A stretch of 64,000 nucleotides of DNA from Streptomyces sp. NBC_01549 (GCF_026339955.1 NZ_JAPEPW010000001.1:4769001-4833000); one strand, 5' to 3'. Numbered from the stretch's first letter, positions 1-8,322 are shown. Program-made: numbers and translations. Notes: generated by a model from the sequence alone, not told the origin.

Positions 1-2
1 AG

Positions 3-629
3 CACCCGCAGGAGAAGCTCTCCCACTACTCCAAGCGCACCGCCGACATCGAGTACCGCTTCAGCTTCGGCGGTAACGAGTGGGGCGAGCTGGAGGGTGT
101 CGCCAACCGCACCGACTACGACCTCGGCGCGCACTCCAAGGCCTCCGGCCAGGACCTCTCCTACTTCGACCAGGAGGCCGGCGAGCGCTGGACTCCGTAC
201 GTCATCGAGCCCGCCGCCGGTGTCGGCCGCGCGATGCTGGCGTTCCTGCTGGACGCCTATGTCGAGGACGAGGCTCCCAACGCCAAGGGCAAGATGGAGA
301 AGCGCACGGTGCTGCGCCTCGACCCGCGGCTTGCGCCGGTCAAGGTCGCGGTCCTTCCGCTCTCCCGCAACCCCGAGCTGTCCCCGAAGGCCAAGGGCCT
401 CGCCACGGCCCTGCGTCAGCACTGGAACATCGAGTTCGACGACGCGGGCGCCATCGGCCGCCGCTACCGTCGTCAGGACGAGATCGGCACCCCGTTCTGC
501 GTCACGGTCGACTTCGACACCCTCGACGACAACGCAGTCACGGTGCGCGAGCGCGACTCGATGAAGCAGGAGCGTGTCTCCCTCGACCAGATCGAGGGCT
601 ACCTGGCGGCCCGCCTCATCGGCTGCTGA
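3..629 (+). CDS. glyS: Glycine--tRNA ligase, C-terminal part (5' end outside window)
   Basis: This is the last 208 codons of a bacterial alpha2-type glycyl-tRNA synthetase, which charges tRNA-Gly in the cytoplasm. The reading frame is open from the first bases of the window and ends at TGA 627-629. Visible family landmarks are the class II catalytic stretch around EYRFSFGGNEWGELEG, the motif 3 region ending in PYVIEPAAGVGRAMLAFL, and the anticodon-binding domain beginning at LAPVKVAVLPLSR. The frame is intact and a strong hairpin follows, so this is the normal 3' end of the gene. The window begins upstream of any start codon, so the N-terminus cannot be judged. Confidence 0.95.
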   Translation, partial: HPQEKLSHYSKRTADIEYRFSFGGNEWGELEGVANRTDYDLGAHSKASGQDLSYFDQEAGERWTPYVIEPAAGVGRAMLAFLLDAYVEDEAPNAKGKMEKRTVLRLDPRLAPVKVAVLPLSRNPELSPKAKGLATALRQHWNIEFDDAGAIGRRYRRQDEIGTPFCVTVDFDTLDDNAVTVRERDSMKQERVSLDQIEGYLAARLIGC

Positions 630-640
630 CCTGCCTTCTC

Positions 641-676
641 GAGCCCCCGGTTCCCCGATGTGGGAGCCGGGGGCTC
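641..676 (+). terminator. Terminator of glyS, possibly bidirectional
   Basis: A 15-bp stem (641-655 with 662-676, one G-T wobble) with a 6-base loop begins 12 bases after the glyS stop. There is no long T tract, which is usual for Streptomyces terminators. It lies between convergent glyS and the chitinase gene and could serve both. Confidence 0.8.
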
Positions 677-754
677 TGCGCGTTCCTGGCGCGTTCCGGG
701 TGCGTCCGGGACGCGTTCCGGTGAGTGCTGCTGGAGCCGCTCAACGACCCTCGC

Positions 755-1807
755 TCAACGACCCTGCAGCGCCTTGACGTTGTCGCCGAACGTCCAGTTC
801 TTCGAACCGTCCCAGTTGATCGACCAGGTCATCAGCCCCTTGAGGCCGGTGCCGTAGTGGCGCCAGGCCTGGGAGACCAGGCTCGGTGCCATGTAGCCGC
901 CGCCGGCGCCCGACTGGGCGGGCAGCCCCGGGACCTGCTTGTCATAAGGCACCTTGATGGTGGTGCCCTGCACGACCAGTCCCTTGTTCAGGCAGTCGGT
1001 CTGCGCGGTGAAGCCCTGAACGGTGCCCGCGGAGTAGGAGTCGCCGGAGCATCCGTACATGCTGCCGTTGTAGTACTGCATGTTCAGCCACCACAGGCGG
1101 CCGTTGTCCGCGTACTTCTTGATGATCGGCAGATACGCGCCCCAGATCGAGCCGTACGTGATGCTGCCGCCCGTGACGTACGCGGTCTCCGGCGCCATGG
1201 TCAGCCCGAAGTTGGCCGGCATCTGCGACAGCACACCGTCGATGATCCGGGTCAGGTTGGCCTGGGACGTGGAGAGCTGGCCGATGCTGCCACTACCGAC
1301 GAGACCCGTCTCGATGTCGATGTCGATGCCGTCGAAGTTGTACTTCTTCAGGATGGGCACGATCGTCGCGACGAACTTGTCGGCGACGGCGGAGGAACTG
1401 AGGTCGATGCCCGCCGCCGCCCCGCCGATCGACAGCAGGATCGTCTGCCCGGACGCCTTGGCCGCGCACATCTGCGCCGGCGTCGCGACCTTCACGCCCG
1501 CGTCCATGCCGTCCTCCCAAAGGGCCGTTCCGTCGGAGCGGATGACCGGGAAGGCCGCGTTGATCACGTTGTAACCGTGGGTGGCGATACGGGAGTCGGT
1601 GATCGGGGTCCAGCCGAAGGGCGGGTGGACGCCGTTGGAGGAGCCGTCCCAGTTCTCCCAGTAGCCCTGGAGAACCTTCCCGGACGGGCGGGACTTCACG
1701 GCGCAGGTGTCGGCGGCGGATGCGGTGGGGGCGGTGGCGACCGACAGTGGGGTGAGGACGGCTGCGGTCAGTGCGAGGGCGAGCAGGCGCAGCTTCCGAC
1801 GGATCAT
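755..1807 (-). CDS. Secreted family GH18 chitinase
   Basis: Predicted to hydrolyse beta-1,4 bonds of chitin outside the cell. The 350-residue protein opens with an Arg/Lys-rich N-region, a hydrophobic core and an ATASA-like cleavage region near residue 31, so it is exported. The GH18 signatures are present: SIGG near residues 126-129 and DGIDIDIE at about 159-166, whose last Glu is the catalytic acid. No carbohydrate-binding module is attached; the catalytic domain starts directly after the signal peptide. The start at 1807 was chosen because GGGAGG lies just upstream and because it begins the signal peptide; the frame is also open for 25 codons upstream. Two DasR-like sites lie about 60-90 bases upstream, suggesting N-acetylglucosamine-responsive control. 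Confidence 0.92.
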   Translation of the reverse strand: MIRRKLRLLALALTAAVLTPLSVATAPTASAADTCAVKSRPSGKVLQGYWENWDGSSNGVHPPFGWTPITDSRIATHGYNVINAAFPVIRSDGTALWEDGMDAGVKVATPAQMCAAKASGQTILLSIGGAAAGIDLSSSAVADKFVATIVPILKKYNFDGIDIDIETGLVGSGSIGQLSTSQANLTRIIDGVLSQMPANFGLTMAPETAYVTGGSITYGSIWGAYLPIIKKYADNGRLWWLNMQYYNGSMYGCSGDSYSAGTVQGFTAQTDCLNKGLVVQGTTIKVPYDKQVPGLPAQSGAGGGYMAPSLVSQAWRHYGTGLKGLMTWSINWDGSKNWTFGDNVKALQGR

Positions 1808-1862
1808 GCGAGGCCTCCCGGTGGGGGGGTGCGGCGAGGTGTCGTAGGCATGACAGTGCCTG

Positions 1863-1897
1863 CGGTCCAGACCTGTCGTCAATAGGTCTGGACCAGA
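1863..1897 (-). promoter_or_regulatory. Paired DasR-like (dre) sites in the chitinase promoter
   Basis: GGTCCAGACCT at 1864-1874 and its exact inverse at 1884-1894 flank a 9-base spacer. Each half looks like the DasR recognition element (consensus with ACTGGTCTAGACCAGT), and Streptomyces chitinase promoters are known to carry such repeated 12-bp elements. The promoter of the chitinase gene is inferred to lie here. Confidence 0.7.
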
Positions 1898-1909
1898 GTG
1901 GGTGTCGGC

Positions 1910-1998
1910 TGACAGCTGACAGCTGACAGGTGACAGGTATCAGGTGACAGGTATCAGATGACAGATAACAGATGACAGATATTGAAATCTGTCATCTG
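1910..1998. repeat. Ten-unit 7-bp tandem array plus 12-bp inverted repeat, probable operator
   Basis: From 1910 to 1979 the sequence is ten consecutive heptamers: TGACAGC twice, TGACAGG twice, TATCAGG, TGACAGG, TATCAGA, TGACAGA, TAACAGA, TGACAGA. The last unit forms the left arm of a perfect 12-bp inverted repeat, CAGATGACAGAT (1969-1980) and ATCTGTCATCTG (1987-1998). It ends 52 bases before the aldo/keto reductase start. A TetR gene follows that reductase, so an operator role is inferred. TGACAG also recurs near the start of the TetR gene (3054-3059). Confidence 0.75.
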
Positions 1999-2050
1999 TG
2001 ATGCCATCGTGAACGGACACCACCCCTCCAAGCAACACCAGGGAGTCCTC

Positions 2051-3055
2051 ATGCGAACCCGCCCCCTCGGAACCACCGGCCCCCAGGTCTCCGCCCTGGG
2101 CCTCGGCTGCATGGGCATGTCCGCGCTGTACGGCGAGGCGGACCGGGCCGAGTCCATCGCGACCATCCACGCCGCCCTGGAGGCGGGCGTGACGCTCCTC
2201 GACACCGGCGACTTCTACGCCATGGGCCACAACGAGATGCTGATCGGCGAGGCCCTGCGCGCGGCTCCGTCGGACCTGCGTGAGCAGGCGCTGACCAGCG
2301 TCAAGTTCGGCGCCCTGCGGGACCCGGACGGCGGCTGGGCCGGATACGACGGTCGCCCCGCCGCGGTGCGGAACTTCGCCGCGTACTCGCTGCAGCGCCT
2401 CGGCGTCGACCACATCGACGTGTACCGGATCGCGCGGCTCGACCCGAACGTCCCGATCGAGGAGACGGTCGGCGCGATCGCCGAGCTCGTCGAGAAGGGG
2501 CACGTCAGGCACATCGGCCTGAGCGAGGTCGGCGCCGACATCATCCGCCGGGCCGCCGCCACCGCCCCCATCTCCGACCTGCAGATCGAGTACTCGCTGA
2601 TCTCGCGCGGCATCGAGGACGAGGTCCTGCCGACCACCCGCGAGCTGGGCATCGGGATCACCGCGTACGGCGTGCTGTCCCGCGGGCTGATCTCCGGTCA
2701 CTTCACGGCCGACCGGCAGCTGGCCCCGACCGACTTCCGCTCCATGAGCCCCCGCTTTCAGGGCGAGAACCTCCAGCACAACCTCTCGCTCGTCGAGGCG
2801 CTGCGGAAGATCGCCGAGCAGAAGGGCGTCAGCGTGGCGCAGATCGCGATCGCGTGGGTCCTCTCGAGGGGCGAGGACATCGTGCCGCTGGTCGGTGCGC
2901 GGACCCGGGAGCGGCTGACGGAGGCGCTCGGCGCGCTGGACGTCACGCTCGACGACGCCGACCTCGCCGCGATCGAGCAGGCCGTGCCGGCGGACGCCGC
3001 CGCGGGCGACCGCTACCCGGCGGCGCAGATGGCACATCTCGGCACCGACCGCTGA
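2051..3055 (+). CDS. Aldo/keto reductase family oxidoreductase
   Basis: A 334-residue NADPH-type aldo/keto reductase of the YajO/Tas-like (AKR13-like) group; substrate unknown. Start ATG 2051 has GGGAG nine bases upstream; a longer TTG-start reading lacks support. Of the Asp-Tyr-Lys-His catalytic tetrad, Asp51, Tyr56 (in FYAMGHNE) and Lys85 (in TSVKFG) are visible, but the usual His in the YxxHRxDP motif is replaced by Ala128 (YRIARLDP). I recall a related actinobacterial subgroup with the same replacement, so this may be a family trait and not decay. The NADPH-binding GLSEVGAD stretch is intact. The gene is followed directly by a TetR gene, suggesting co-regulation. Confidence 0.88.
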   Translation: MRTRPLGTTGPQVSALGLGCMGMSALYGEADRAESIATIHAALEAGVTLLDTGDFYAMGHNEMLIGEALRAAPSDLREQALTSVKFGALRDPDGGWAGYDGRPAAVRNFAAYSLQRLGVDHIDVYRIARLDPNVPIEETVGAIAELVEKGHVRHIGLSEVGADIIRRAAATAPISDLQIEYSLISRGIEDEVLPTTRELGIGITAYGVLSRGLISGHFTADRQLAPTDFRSMSPRFQGENLQHNLSLVEALRKIAEQKGVSVAQIAIAWVLSRGEDIVPLVGARTRERLTEALGALDVTLDDADLAAIEQAVPADAAAGDRYPAAQMAHLGTDR

Positions 3056-3081
3056 CAGTGCCGACAGGTACGGTTTTCGAC

Positions 3082-3687
3082 ATGGCACCGACCACCGAAG
3101 CACTGACCGCCGAGCGCATCCTCGAGGCGACCGAGGAGGTGCTGCGCCGCCACGGCCCCGCGAAGGCCACCGTGGTGGACGTGGCCCGCGCGCTGGGCGT
3201 CAGCCACGGCAGCGTCTACCGTCACTTCCGTACGAAGGCGGCGCTGCGGGAGGCGGTCACGAAGCGCTGGCTGGACCGTACGTCGCGGATACTCGCGGAG
3301 ATCGCCGGTCCGTCGCCCGCGACACCCCCGGAGGCGCTCCAGCACTGGCTGGGGACGCTGTTCACCGCCAAGCGGCACAAGGCCGGCGACGATCCCGAGC
3401 TGTTCGCCACCTACTCGGTGCTGCTCGCTGAGGCCAGCGCGGTGGTCGAGGAGCACATCGCCGAGCTGGTCGAGCAGCTCTCGGACATCATTCATCGCGG
3501 CGTGATGGAGGGCGACTTCATGGCTGTGGACGGCGACTCCGTCGCGACGGCCCGCGCCGTCTTCCACGCCACGAACCGTTTCCACGACCCCGCCTACGCC
3601 CACGAGTGGGAACAGCCGGGCATCGAGGCCGAGTTCTCGACGCTCGTCACCCTCGTCCTGCGCGGACTGCGCCGCCGAATCGACTGA
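3082..3687 (+). CDS. TetR/AcrR family transcriptional regulator
   Basis: A 201-residue regulator with an N-terminal helix-turn-helix (residues about 10-55, with LGVSHGSVYRHFRTKAAL as the recognition segment) and a variable ligand-binding C-terminal domain. It starts 27 bases after the aldo/keto reductase stop; an in-frame GTG at 3058 is an alternative start and would leave 2 bases between the genes. Neither start has a strong ribosome site, so translation is probably coupled to the reductase. It most likely controls itself and the reductase through the repeat array at 1910-1998; this is inference from position. The ligand is unknown. Confidence 0.88.
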   Translation: MAPTTEALTAERILEATEEVLRRHGPAKATVVDVARALGVSHGSVYRHFRTKAALREAVTKRWLDRTSRILAEIAGPSPATPPEALQHWLGTLFTAKRHKAGDDPELFATYSVLLAEASAVVEEHIAELVEQLSDIIHRGVMEGDFMAVDGDSVATARAVFHATNRFHDPAYAHEWEQPGIEAEFSTLVTLVLRGLRRRID

Positions 3688-3735
3688 GTCCACGCCTCGG
3701 CGAACCGGCGAACCAATGGATCCGCCGGACAGGCC

Positions 3736-3942
3736 CTAACCCTCCGCCGGGTCCACCGTCGCCTGATGCGCCTCGGCGAGGTGTTCCTCCGCCTTCAGCC
3801 ACGGCAGGAACTGCGCGCCCTTGCGCCAGCCGCAGGTGTCGCATCTGATCGTGCGCTGTACACCGGCGCGCTGGACATGGACGACATGCTCGCGACCGTG
3901 CTGGTCCCAGCGGCTTACCTTGCTCGTGTTGATCTGCAGCAT
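3736..3942 (-). CDS. Small C2H2 zinc-finger-like protein
   Basis: A 68-residue protein of unknown function, of a type seen in Streptomyces. The second half carries C-x2-C followed by H-x4-H (CDTCGW ... EEHLAEAH), which fits a single zinc-binding finger. Start 3942 is supported by GGAGGTG seven bases upstream; a longer reading from 3993 lacks a site. It is convergent with the TetR gene, 48 bases away. DNA or protein binding is possible but not shown. Confidence 0.7.
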   Translation of the reverse strand: MLQINTSKVSRWDQHGREHVVHVQRAGVQRTIRCDTCGWRKGAQFLPWLKAEEHLAEAHQATVDPAEG

Positions 3943-4126
3943 GACACCTCCAGGTGTTACCGCTCCGCTCGCGCGGCAAGGCTTACGCAGCAAGGAGTGT
4001 GCAGCATCGGGAAGATCAATGGGGGTTCTTCGGCCGCGAGTTCACCGCGTGGCCGTACGCGATCACGATCCGTCGCCGCCCGTCCATCCTCCGCGGTGCC
4101 GCGCCGCCCCGATCTACACTCCGCCC

Positions 4127-4188
4127 ATGACGACCGGAACTCCCGCCATCGCCAAGGACCTCGCACCGCACGGCACCCTGCAGGCGGT
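4127..4188 (+). pseudogene. First 20 codons of a truncated gene, possibly a solute-binding protein
   Basis: An ATG at 4127 opens a frame reading MTTGTPAIAKDLAPHGTLQA and then runs into the repeated element that begins at 4186. From memory, this opening resembles the N-terminus of Streptomyces transporter substrate-binding proteins (MTTxTPAIAxDLAPTGTLRAAIN). The rest of the gene is absent, so it was lost by insertion plus deletion or by recombination at the repeat. The assignment rests on 20 residues only. Confidence 0.45.
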
Positions 4189-4397
4189 CGTTTTAGCTCG
4201 ATCGTGTGATGGTCGGCTTCCGGGCTTGCGGCGTCCTGGGCTGATCGGGTTAACGTGATCGTGTGATCTGGGACGCCGGGTACGGCGCCAGCGTGCGGGG
4301 CCCCTGCTCCACCGGAGTGATGGTTCAGGGCCTCCCCGTCGCCTCTGGCCGTATCCACATGGCCAGGTCACACAGGGAACTGGCCTCCCGGGATCGG
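4186..4397 (+). repeat. 0.2-kb interspersed element, copy A (second copy at 61786-61988)
   Basis: About 212 bases beginning GGTCGTTTTAGCTCG and ending CTCCCGGGATCGG recur in the same orientation at 61786-61988 with scattered substitutions and a few short indels. The shared boundaries are sharp: flanking sequences differ on both sides. No terminal inverted repeats, no target duplication and no conserved reading frame are visible, since the indels change frame. It could be a non-coding end of an IS110-type element (which lack inverted repeats and carry a guide RNA there) or another small repeat family; no transposase is near either copy. Identity is unresolved. Confidence 0.6.
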
Positions 4398-4467
4398 GCG
4401 CGCCCGGCAGTCGCAGGCCCTGGCCGCCCCCCCTCGCCCGCCCGGGGAGCTGACCTAGGATCGGCGC

Positions 4468-4848
4468 GTGATCGCCGAACTGCAGTGCGTGGTGCTGGAC
4501 TGCCCCGAGCCGCTCCGACTCGCCGAGTTCTACGAGGCCTTGCTCGGCGGGAGTGTCAACCGGCCGGACCGGCGCTGGGCGCTCGGCGAGACCTGGTCGA
4601 CGCTGCACACGCCGTCCGGTCTCGTGCTCGCCTTCCAGCGCGTGCCGGCCACGGAGTACCGCCCTCCGCAGTGGCCCGATCCCGCCCGCCCCCAGCAGTT
4701 CCACCTGGACTTCGGCGTCCCCGACCTGGACCGGGCGCGGGAACAGGTCCTGGCTCTGGGCGCGACGTTGCTGGACGTCTCCGACGGGCGGACCTGGCAC
4801 ATCTACGCCGATCCGGCAGGACATCCCTTCTGTCTGGTCCGTCACTGA
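4468..4848 (+). CDS. VOC (glyoxalase/bleomycin-resistance fold) family protein
   Basis: A 126-residue single-module VOC protein with the paired beta-alpha-beta-beta-beta pattern: first half from IAELQCVVLDCPEPLRLAEF, second half from QQFHLDFGVPDLDRAREQV to the HIYADPAGHPFCLV ending. A metal-ligand His is visible in FHLDFG; the usual terminal Glu is not at the expected place (HPFCL). Substrate unknown; many such small proteins in Streptomyces are uncharacterised. The GTG start at 4468 lies 71 bases after the repeat element. Its stop overlaps the ribosome site of the next gene, so the two are probably co-translated. Confidence 0.8.
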   Translation: MIAELQCVVLDCPEPLRLAEFYEALLGGSVNRPDRRWALGETWSTLHTPSGLVLAFQRVPATEYRPPQWPDPARPQQFHLDFGVPDLDRAREQVLALGATLLDVSDGRTWHIYADPAGHPFCLVRH

Positions 4849-4860
4849 GGAGTCGTATTC

Positions 4861-6872
4861 ATGACGCGGGGGACAGCCGAGCTCGGGGAGCTGTTGCGGC
4901 GGGCGGGGCTGGAAGTCGTCGGGGAGCGGCGGGTCGAGTACGTGCCGTCCCCCCGGTTCGTGTGGCGCGCGGCCGTCCCGGGTGACGCCGAGCGGGTGCT
5001 GTGCGTGGCCGGTACCGGCCGGACCCGATCGGCGAGTTCAACGCGCGGTGGCACCGGCTGGCGGCCGAGGGCGGGATCCTCGGCGAGGACGGTGTCTTCC
5101 TCATCGACGTCGGCGGCCACCGCACGGGCAGCGGGCCCTGGGACTGGACGCCGGTCCGGCTCACCGACCGGTGGGACCCCGCCGGAGTACTGGGCGAGCG
5201 GCCCGGCGAGCCGAAGTTCGTCGCGCTTTCCACGGACGGCGACAGCCTGCTGGCGACGACGCCCGAGGACGACGGGATCCGGCTCGTCGCCGTGGACCGG
5301 GTGAAGGTGCGGTGGGAGGCGGTCGGGCGGGAGACGGCCCGGGAGACTCCTGAGGAGCGGGCGGCCGCCTGGGAGTCGCTGTTCGAGGGGCTGGACCTTT
5401 CGGAGCGACTGCGCACGTCATGGGCGAACGGGCTGGCGCTCAACCCGGCCGTCCCCGATGATCTGCGCACCGGACTGCTGGGCCTGTCCACCTACTTCAT
5501 GTACGGCGCGATGCCGACGGCGGTCGTGGAGGCCGCCATGGTTGACCCGGACTGGCGGATACGGGCGCGGCTGGCCGAGGTCCAGCAGAACATCACGGCC
5601 GACCAGTGGACCCGCCTGATCCTCGCCGAGCGGAACGAGCGGCACCGGTGGATCCTCACCATGCTCGCGGCGGACCGGCGTGCCGAGCTCACCGAACCCG
5701 CGTATGAGCGGCTCACCGTGGATCCGTCCGCCCGGGTCCGTGCGGAGACCGCCCGCCTGTCCGGGTTGCCCGCACACCTGCTGACCGTGCTGGCCGTCGA
5801 CCCCGAGTGGGTGGTACGGGCCGCGGCCTGCCGACGGGCCTGGCCCCACCTCCCGAGTGGGACCCGGCACAAGCTGCTCGGGGACCCCAGCGGCAAGGTC
5901 CGTGCGGAGGCCCTGCTCCGGCACCACCAGGATCATCCGATGCCCCGGTCCGTGTTCGCCGGCGCCGACTTCGCCTCCGACACCGCCTACGGGGGGTACC
6001 GGGACCGCGCGGTGAAGTCCTGCCGCCTGGAGCGCGACCTCGCCGAACACTGCGCCCATGACAGTGATCCGGCCCTGCGCCGTTCCCTCGCGGAGAACCC
6101 GGGCCTGGACCCGGCCCTGGTGGCCCTCCTCGGCCGGGACCAGGACGAGTCCGTCCGCTTCGCGATCTCCACGCGCCCCGACCTCACCGAGGAACAACGA
6201 GCCGGCATCGACATCGACTTCGATCCGCGCCTGCGCCACTACCCGCTCGACTGGGTCCTGGACCTGCATGACGACCCCGCAGCCCTGCGCCGCCTGGCCG
6301 CCTCCGCCCACCCCCTCGTACGCCGTGGCGTCGCCCGTGCCAAGAGCCTTCCGCCGGACGTGGTCGAACTCCTCGCCCGGGACGAGGACCGTGTCGTCCA
6401 GCTCTTCCTCGCCGAGTCCTGCGACGACGCGCCCGCCGACATGCTGCTACGGGTGTGGCAGTGGTGGACCGGCAGCCTCAGCACCCCCGACCGCCCCCAC
6501 GGCCACCCGAACTTCCCCCGCCACGACCTCCTCCGCCATGCCGACGACCCGAACCCGCGGATGCGCCAACTGGCCCTGGACGACCCTGAGTCGACGTCCG
6601 AACTGGTGGAGCGGTTCAGTCGCGACCCGGACGAGGAGGTCAGATACCGGGCCGCGAAGGACCCGCGGCTGTCGACGGTGTCCGCGGTACGACTGCTCGA
6701 CGACCCGCACGAGCACATACGCCGAGCGGCCTTCTGGCACCCGCGGTTTCCCGCTCGGGTCGTCGTCCGGCTGCTGCGCGACCCCGGCACCGCGGAGTCC
6801 GCGACCCGGCACCCCGCCCTGCCCGTCCCCGTCATGGAGCGGATGCTCCGACTGCTCCGACCGCTCAGCTGA
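4861..6872 (+). CDS. HEAT/LRV-like repeat protein with an apparent frameshift near 5010-5030
   Basis: The ATG at 4861 has a strong GAGGAG eight bases upstream, and its frame reads as good protein (ELLRRAGLEVVGERRVEYV) to about position 5015. From there the coding continues in the next frame to TGA 6870-6872, starting around PDPIGEFNARWHRLAAEG. A GTG at 5001 would give a 623-residue product but has no ribosome site. The long C-terminal part is built of roughly 24-residue alpha-helical units of the type AENPGLDPALVALLGRD and HPALPVPVMERML, like leucine-rich-repeat-variant proteins of actinobacteria; function unknown. Either a sequencing indel in the GC-rich run or a real frameshift explains the break. 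It ends overlapping the convergent MFS gene by 8 bases. Confidence 0.7.
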
Positions 6873-8295
6873 TCGTGCGCGGCAGGCGCAGGCTCAGGGC
6901 CGTCGTCAGGGCCACGCCCGCCAGTTGGACGAGAAGGGTGGTGACGAGGGCGTCCCGCATGCCGTGGCTCGAGCTGAGGGACAGGAAGAGGGTGCCCAGG
7001 GTGGCGACGCCGATGGCGAGGGCCGACTGCTGGGTGGTGGCCATGACGCCACTGCCGACGCCTGCCCGGGCGGCCGGGACCTCGGAGAGGATGATCCGGA
7101 TGAGGACGGGGAGCTGGAGCGCCTGGCCCGCGCCCGCGACCGCCGCGCCCGGCAGCAGTTGCCACACGCCCAGGTCCGGCCAGGACCGCCACGCGGCCAG
7201 CGCGATGAGGGCCACGCCCACCGCCTGGATGAGCCCGCCCGCGGTGACGATCCGGGTGCCGTAGCGGACGATCAGCCGGGGGCCGCAGAGGGAGACGACG
7301 AAGAAGACCAGGGCCATCGGGGCCAGGGCCAGGCCCGCCGGGACCGGGCCGAGGCCCGCACCCCGCTGCAGCGCCACCGCGATCACGAACATGAAGCCGC
7401 TGAAGCCGATCGAGAACGGCACGATCATGATCAGGCCCCGACGGAGCGGGGTCAGCGCGAACAGGCTCGGCGGCACCAGGGGCGTACGGCCCTCGCGGTC
7501 CTCGCGGCGTTCGACGAAGTAGAACGCCGCCGCTGCGAGGGGGAACAGCGCCAGCGACAGCCAGGTCCACAGGGGCCAGCCCGCCGCCCTGCCCTCGGTG
7601 AGCGGGGCGAGGAGCGCGAGGAGGGACACGGCGAGCAGTACCGTGCCGGGGGCGTCGATCGGCTCCGGGCGCTGCGAGCGTGTCTCGGGGACGGCACGCG
7701 TGGCCAGGATCAGGCCGAGGATCACGACAGGCACGTTCACGAGGAACACCGCGCGCCAGCCGGTGCCGGCGATGTCCGCCGCGACCAGGAGGCCGCCGAG
7801 TATCTGCCCGGCGACCATGGACAGGCCGGCGGTGGCCCCGTACAGGCCCATGGCCTTGGCGCGGCGCGGGCCCGCCGTCGCCGCCTGGATGGTGGCGAGC
7901 ACCTGAGGCAACATCGCCGCGGACGCCGCGCCCTGCGCGACGCGCGCCGCCACCAGCGTCCAGGCACTGGGCGCGATCCCGCACGCCAGGGAGGTCAGAC
8001 CGAAGGCCGCCATGCCGCCGAGGAAGAACTGACGTCGCCCGAACAGGTCGCCGAGCCGGCCGCCCAGGACGAGCAGGACGGCGTACGCGACTCCGTACCC
8101 GGCGACGACGAGTTCGAGGACGGCTTCGCTCGCGTTCAGGTCCCGGCCGATGGTCGGGAGGGCTACGTTGACGATGAAGAAGTCGATGAGGGGCAGCGCT
8201 GCCCCGAGCAGCACGGTGAAGAGGCCGAGGCCCCCGAGCACGGGGACTGCGGAGGGCAAGTGGACGGGAGTCCTGACGGTTCCGGTTTCGGTCAC
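6865..8295 (-). CDS. MFS drug efflux transporter, DHA2 (EmrB/QacA) type
   Basis: A 476-residue membrane protein with about 14 hydrophobic segments. It has the DHA2-type motif A (GGRLGDLFGRRQFF) after helix 2 and an acidic-aromatic first helix (LPLIDFFIVNVALPTIG), both typical of proton-driven drug exporters. The GTG at 8295 was chosen because GGAG and AGGAGA lie upstream; a longer reading from 8367 would overlap the likely operator. It is divergent from an XRE-type regulator 110 bases away, which probably represses it. Its stop shares a short palindrome with the stop of the convergent repeat-protein gene. The drug substrate cannot be predicted. Confidence 0.87.
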   Translation of the reverse strand: MTETGTVRTPVHLPSAVPVLGGLGLFTVLLGAALPLIDFFIVNVALPTIGRDLNASEAVLELVVAGYGVAYAVLLVLGGRLGDLFGRRQFFLGGMAAFGLTSLACGIAPSAWTLVAARVAQGAASAAMLPQVLATIQAATAGPRRAKAMGLYGATAGLSMVAGQILGGLLVAADIAGTGWRAVFLVNVPVVILGLILATRAVPETRSQRPEPIDAPGTVLLAVSLLALLAPLTEGRAAGWPLWTWLSLALFPLAAAAFYFVERREDREGRTPLVPPSLFALTPLRRGLIMIVPFSIGFSGFMFVIAVALQRGAGLGPVPAGLALAPMALVFFVVSLCGPRLIVRYGTRIVTAGGLIQAVGVALIALAAWRSWPDLGVWQLLPGAAVAGAGQALQLPVLIRIILSEVPAARAGVGSGVMATTQQSALAIGVATLGTLFLSLSSSHGMRDALVTTLLVQLAGVALTTALSLRLPRTIS

Positions 8296-8322
8296 GTTCT
8301 CCAGACTTCTCCTGACCTCAGA

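Noticed and set aside
725..1885. A 386-codon open frame opposite the chitinase gene
   Set aside because: It is the mirror of a well-supported GH18 gene, is rich in Arg/Gly/Val typical of shadow frames in GC-rich DNA, and has no recognisable domain.
4114..4845. A long antisense frame through the 0.2-kb repeat and VOC gene
   Set aside because: The reading frame is not kept between the two copies of the repeat, and it opposes a supported VOC gene.
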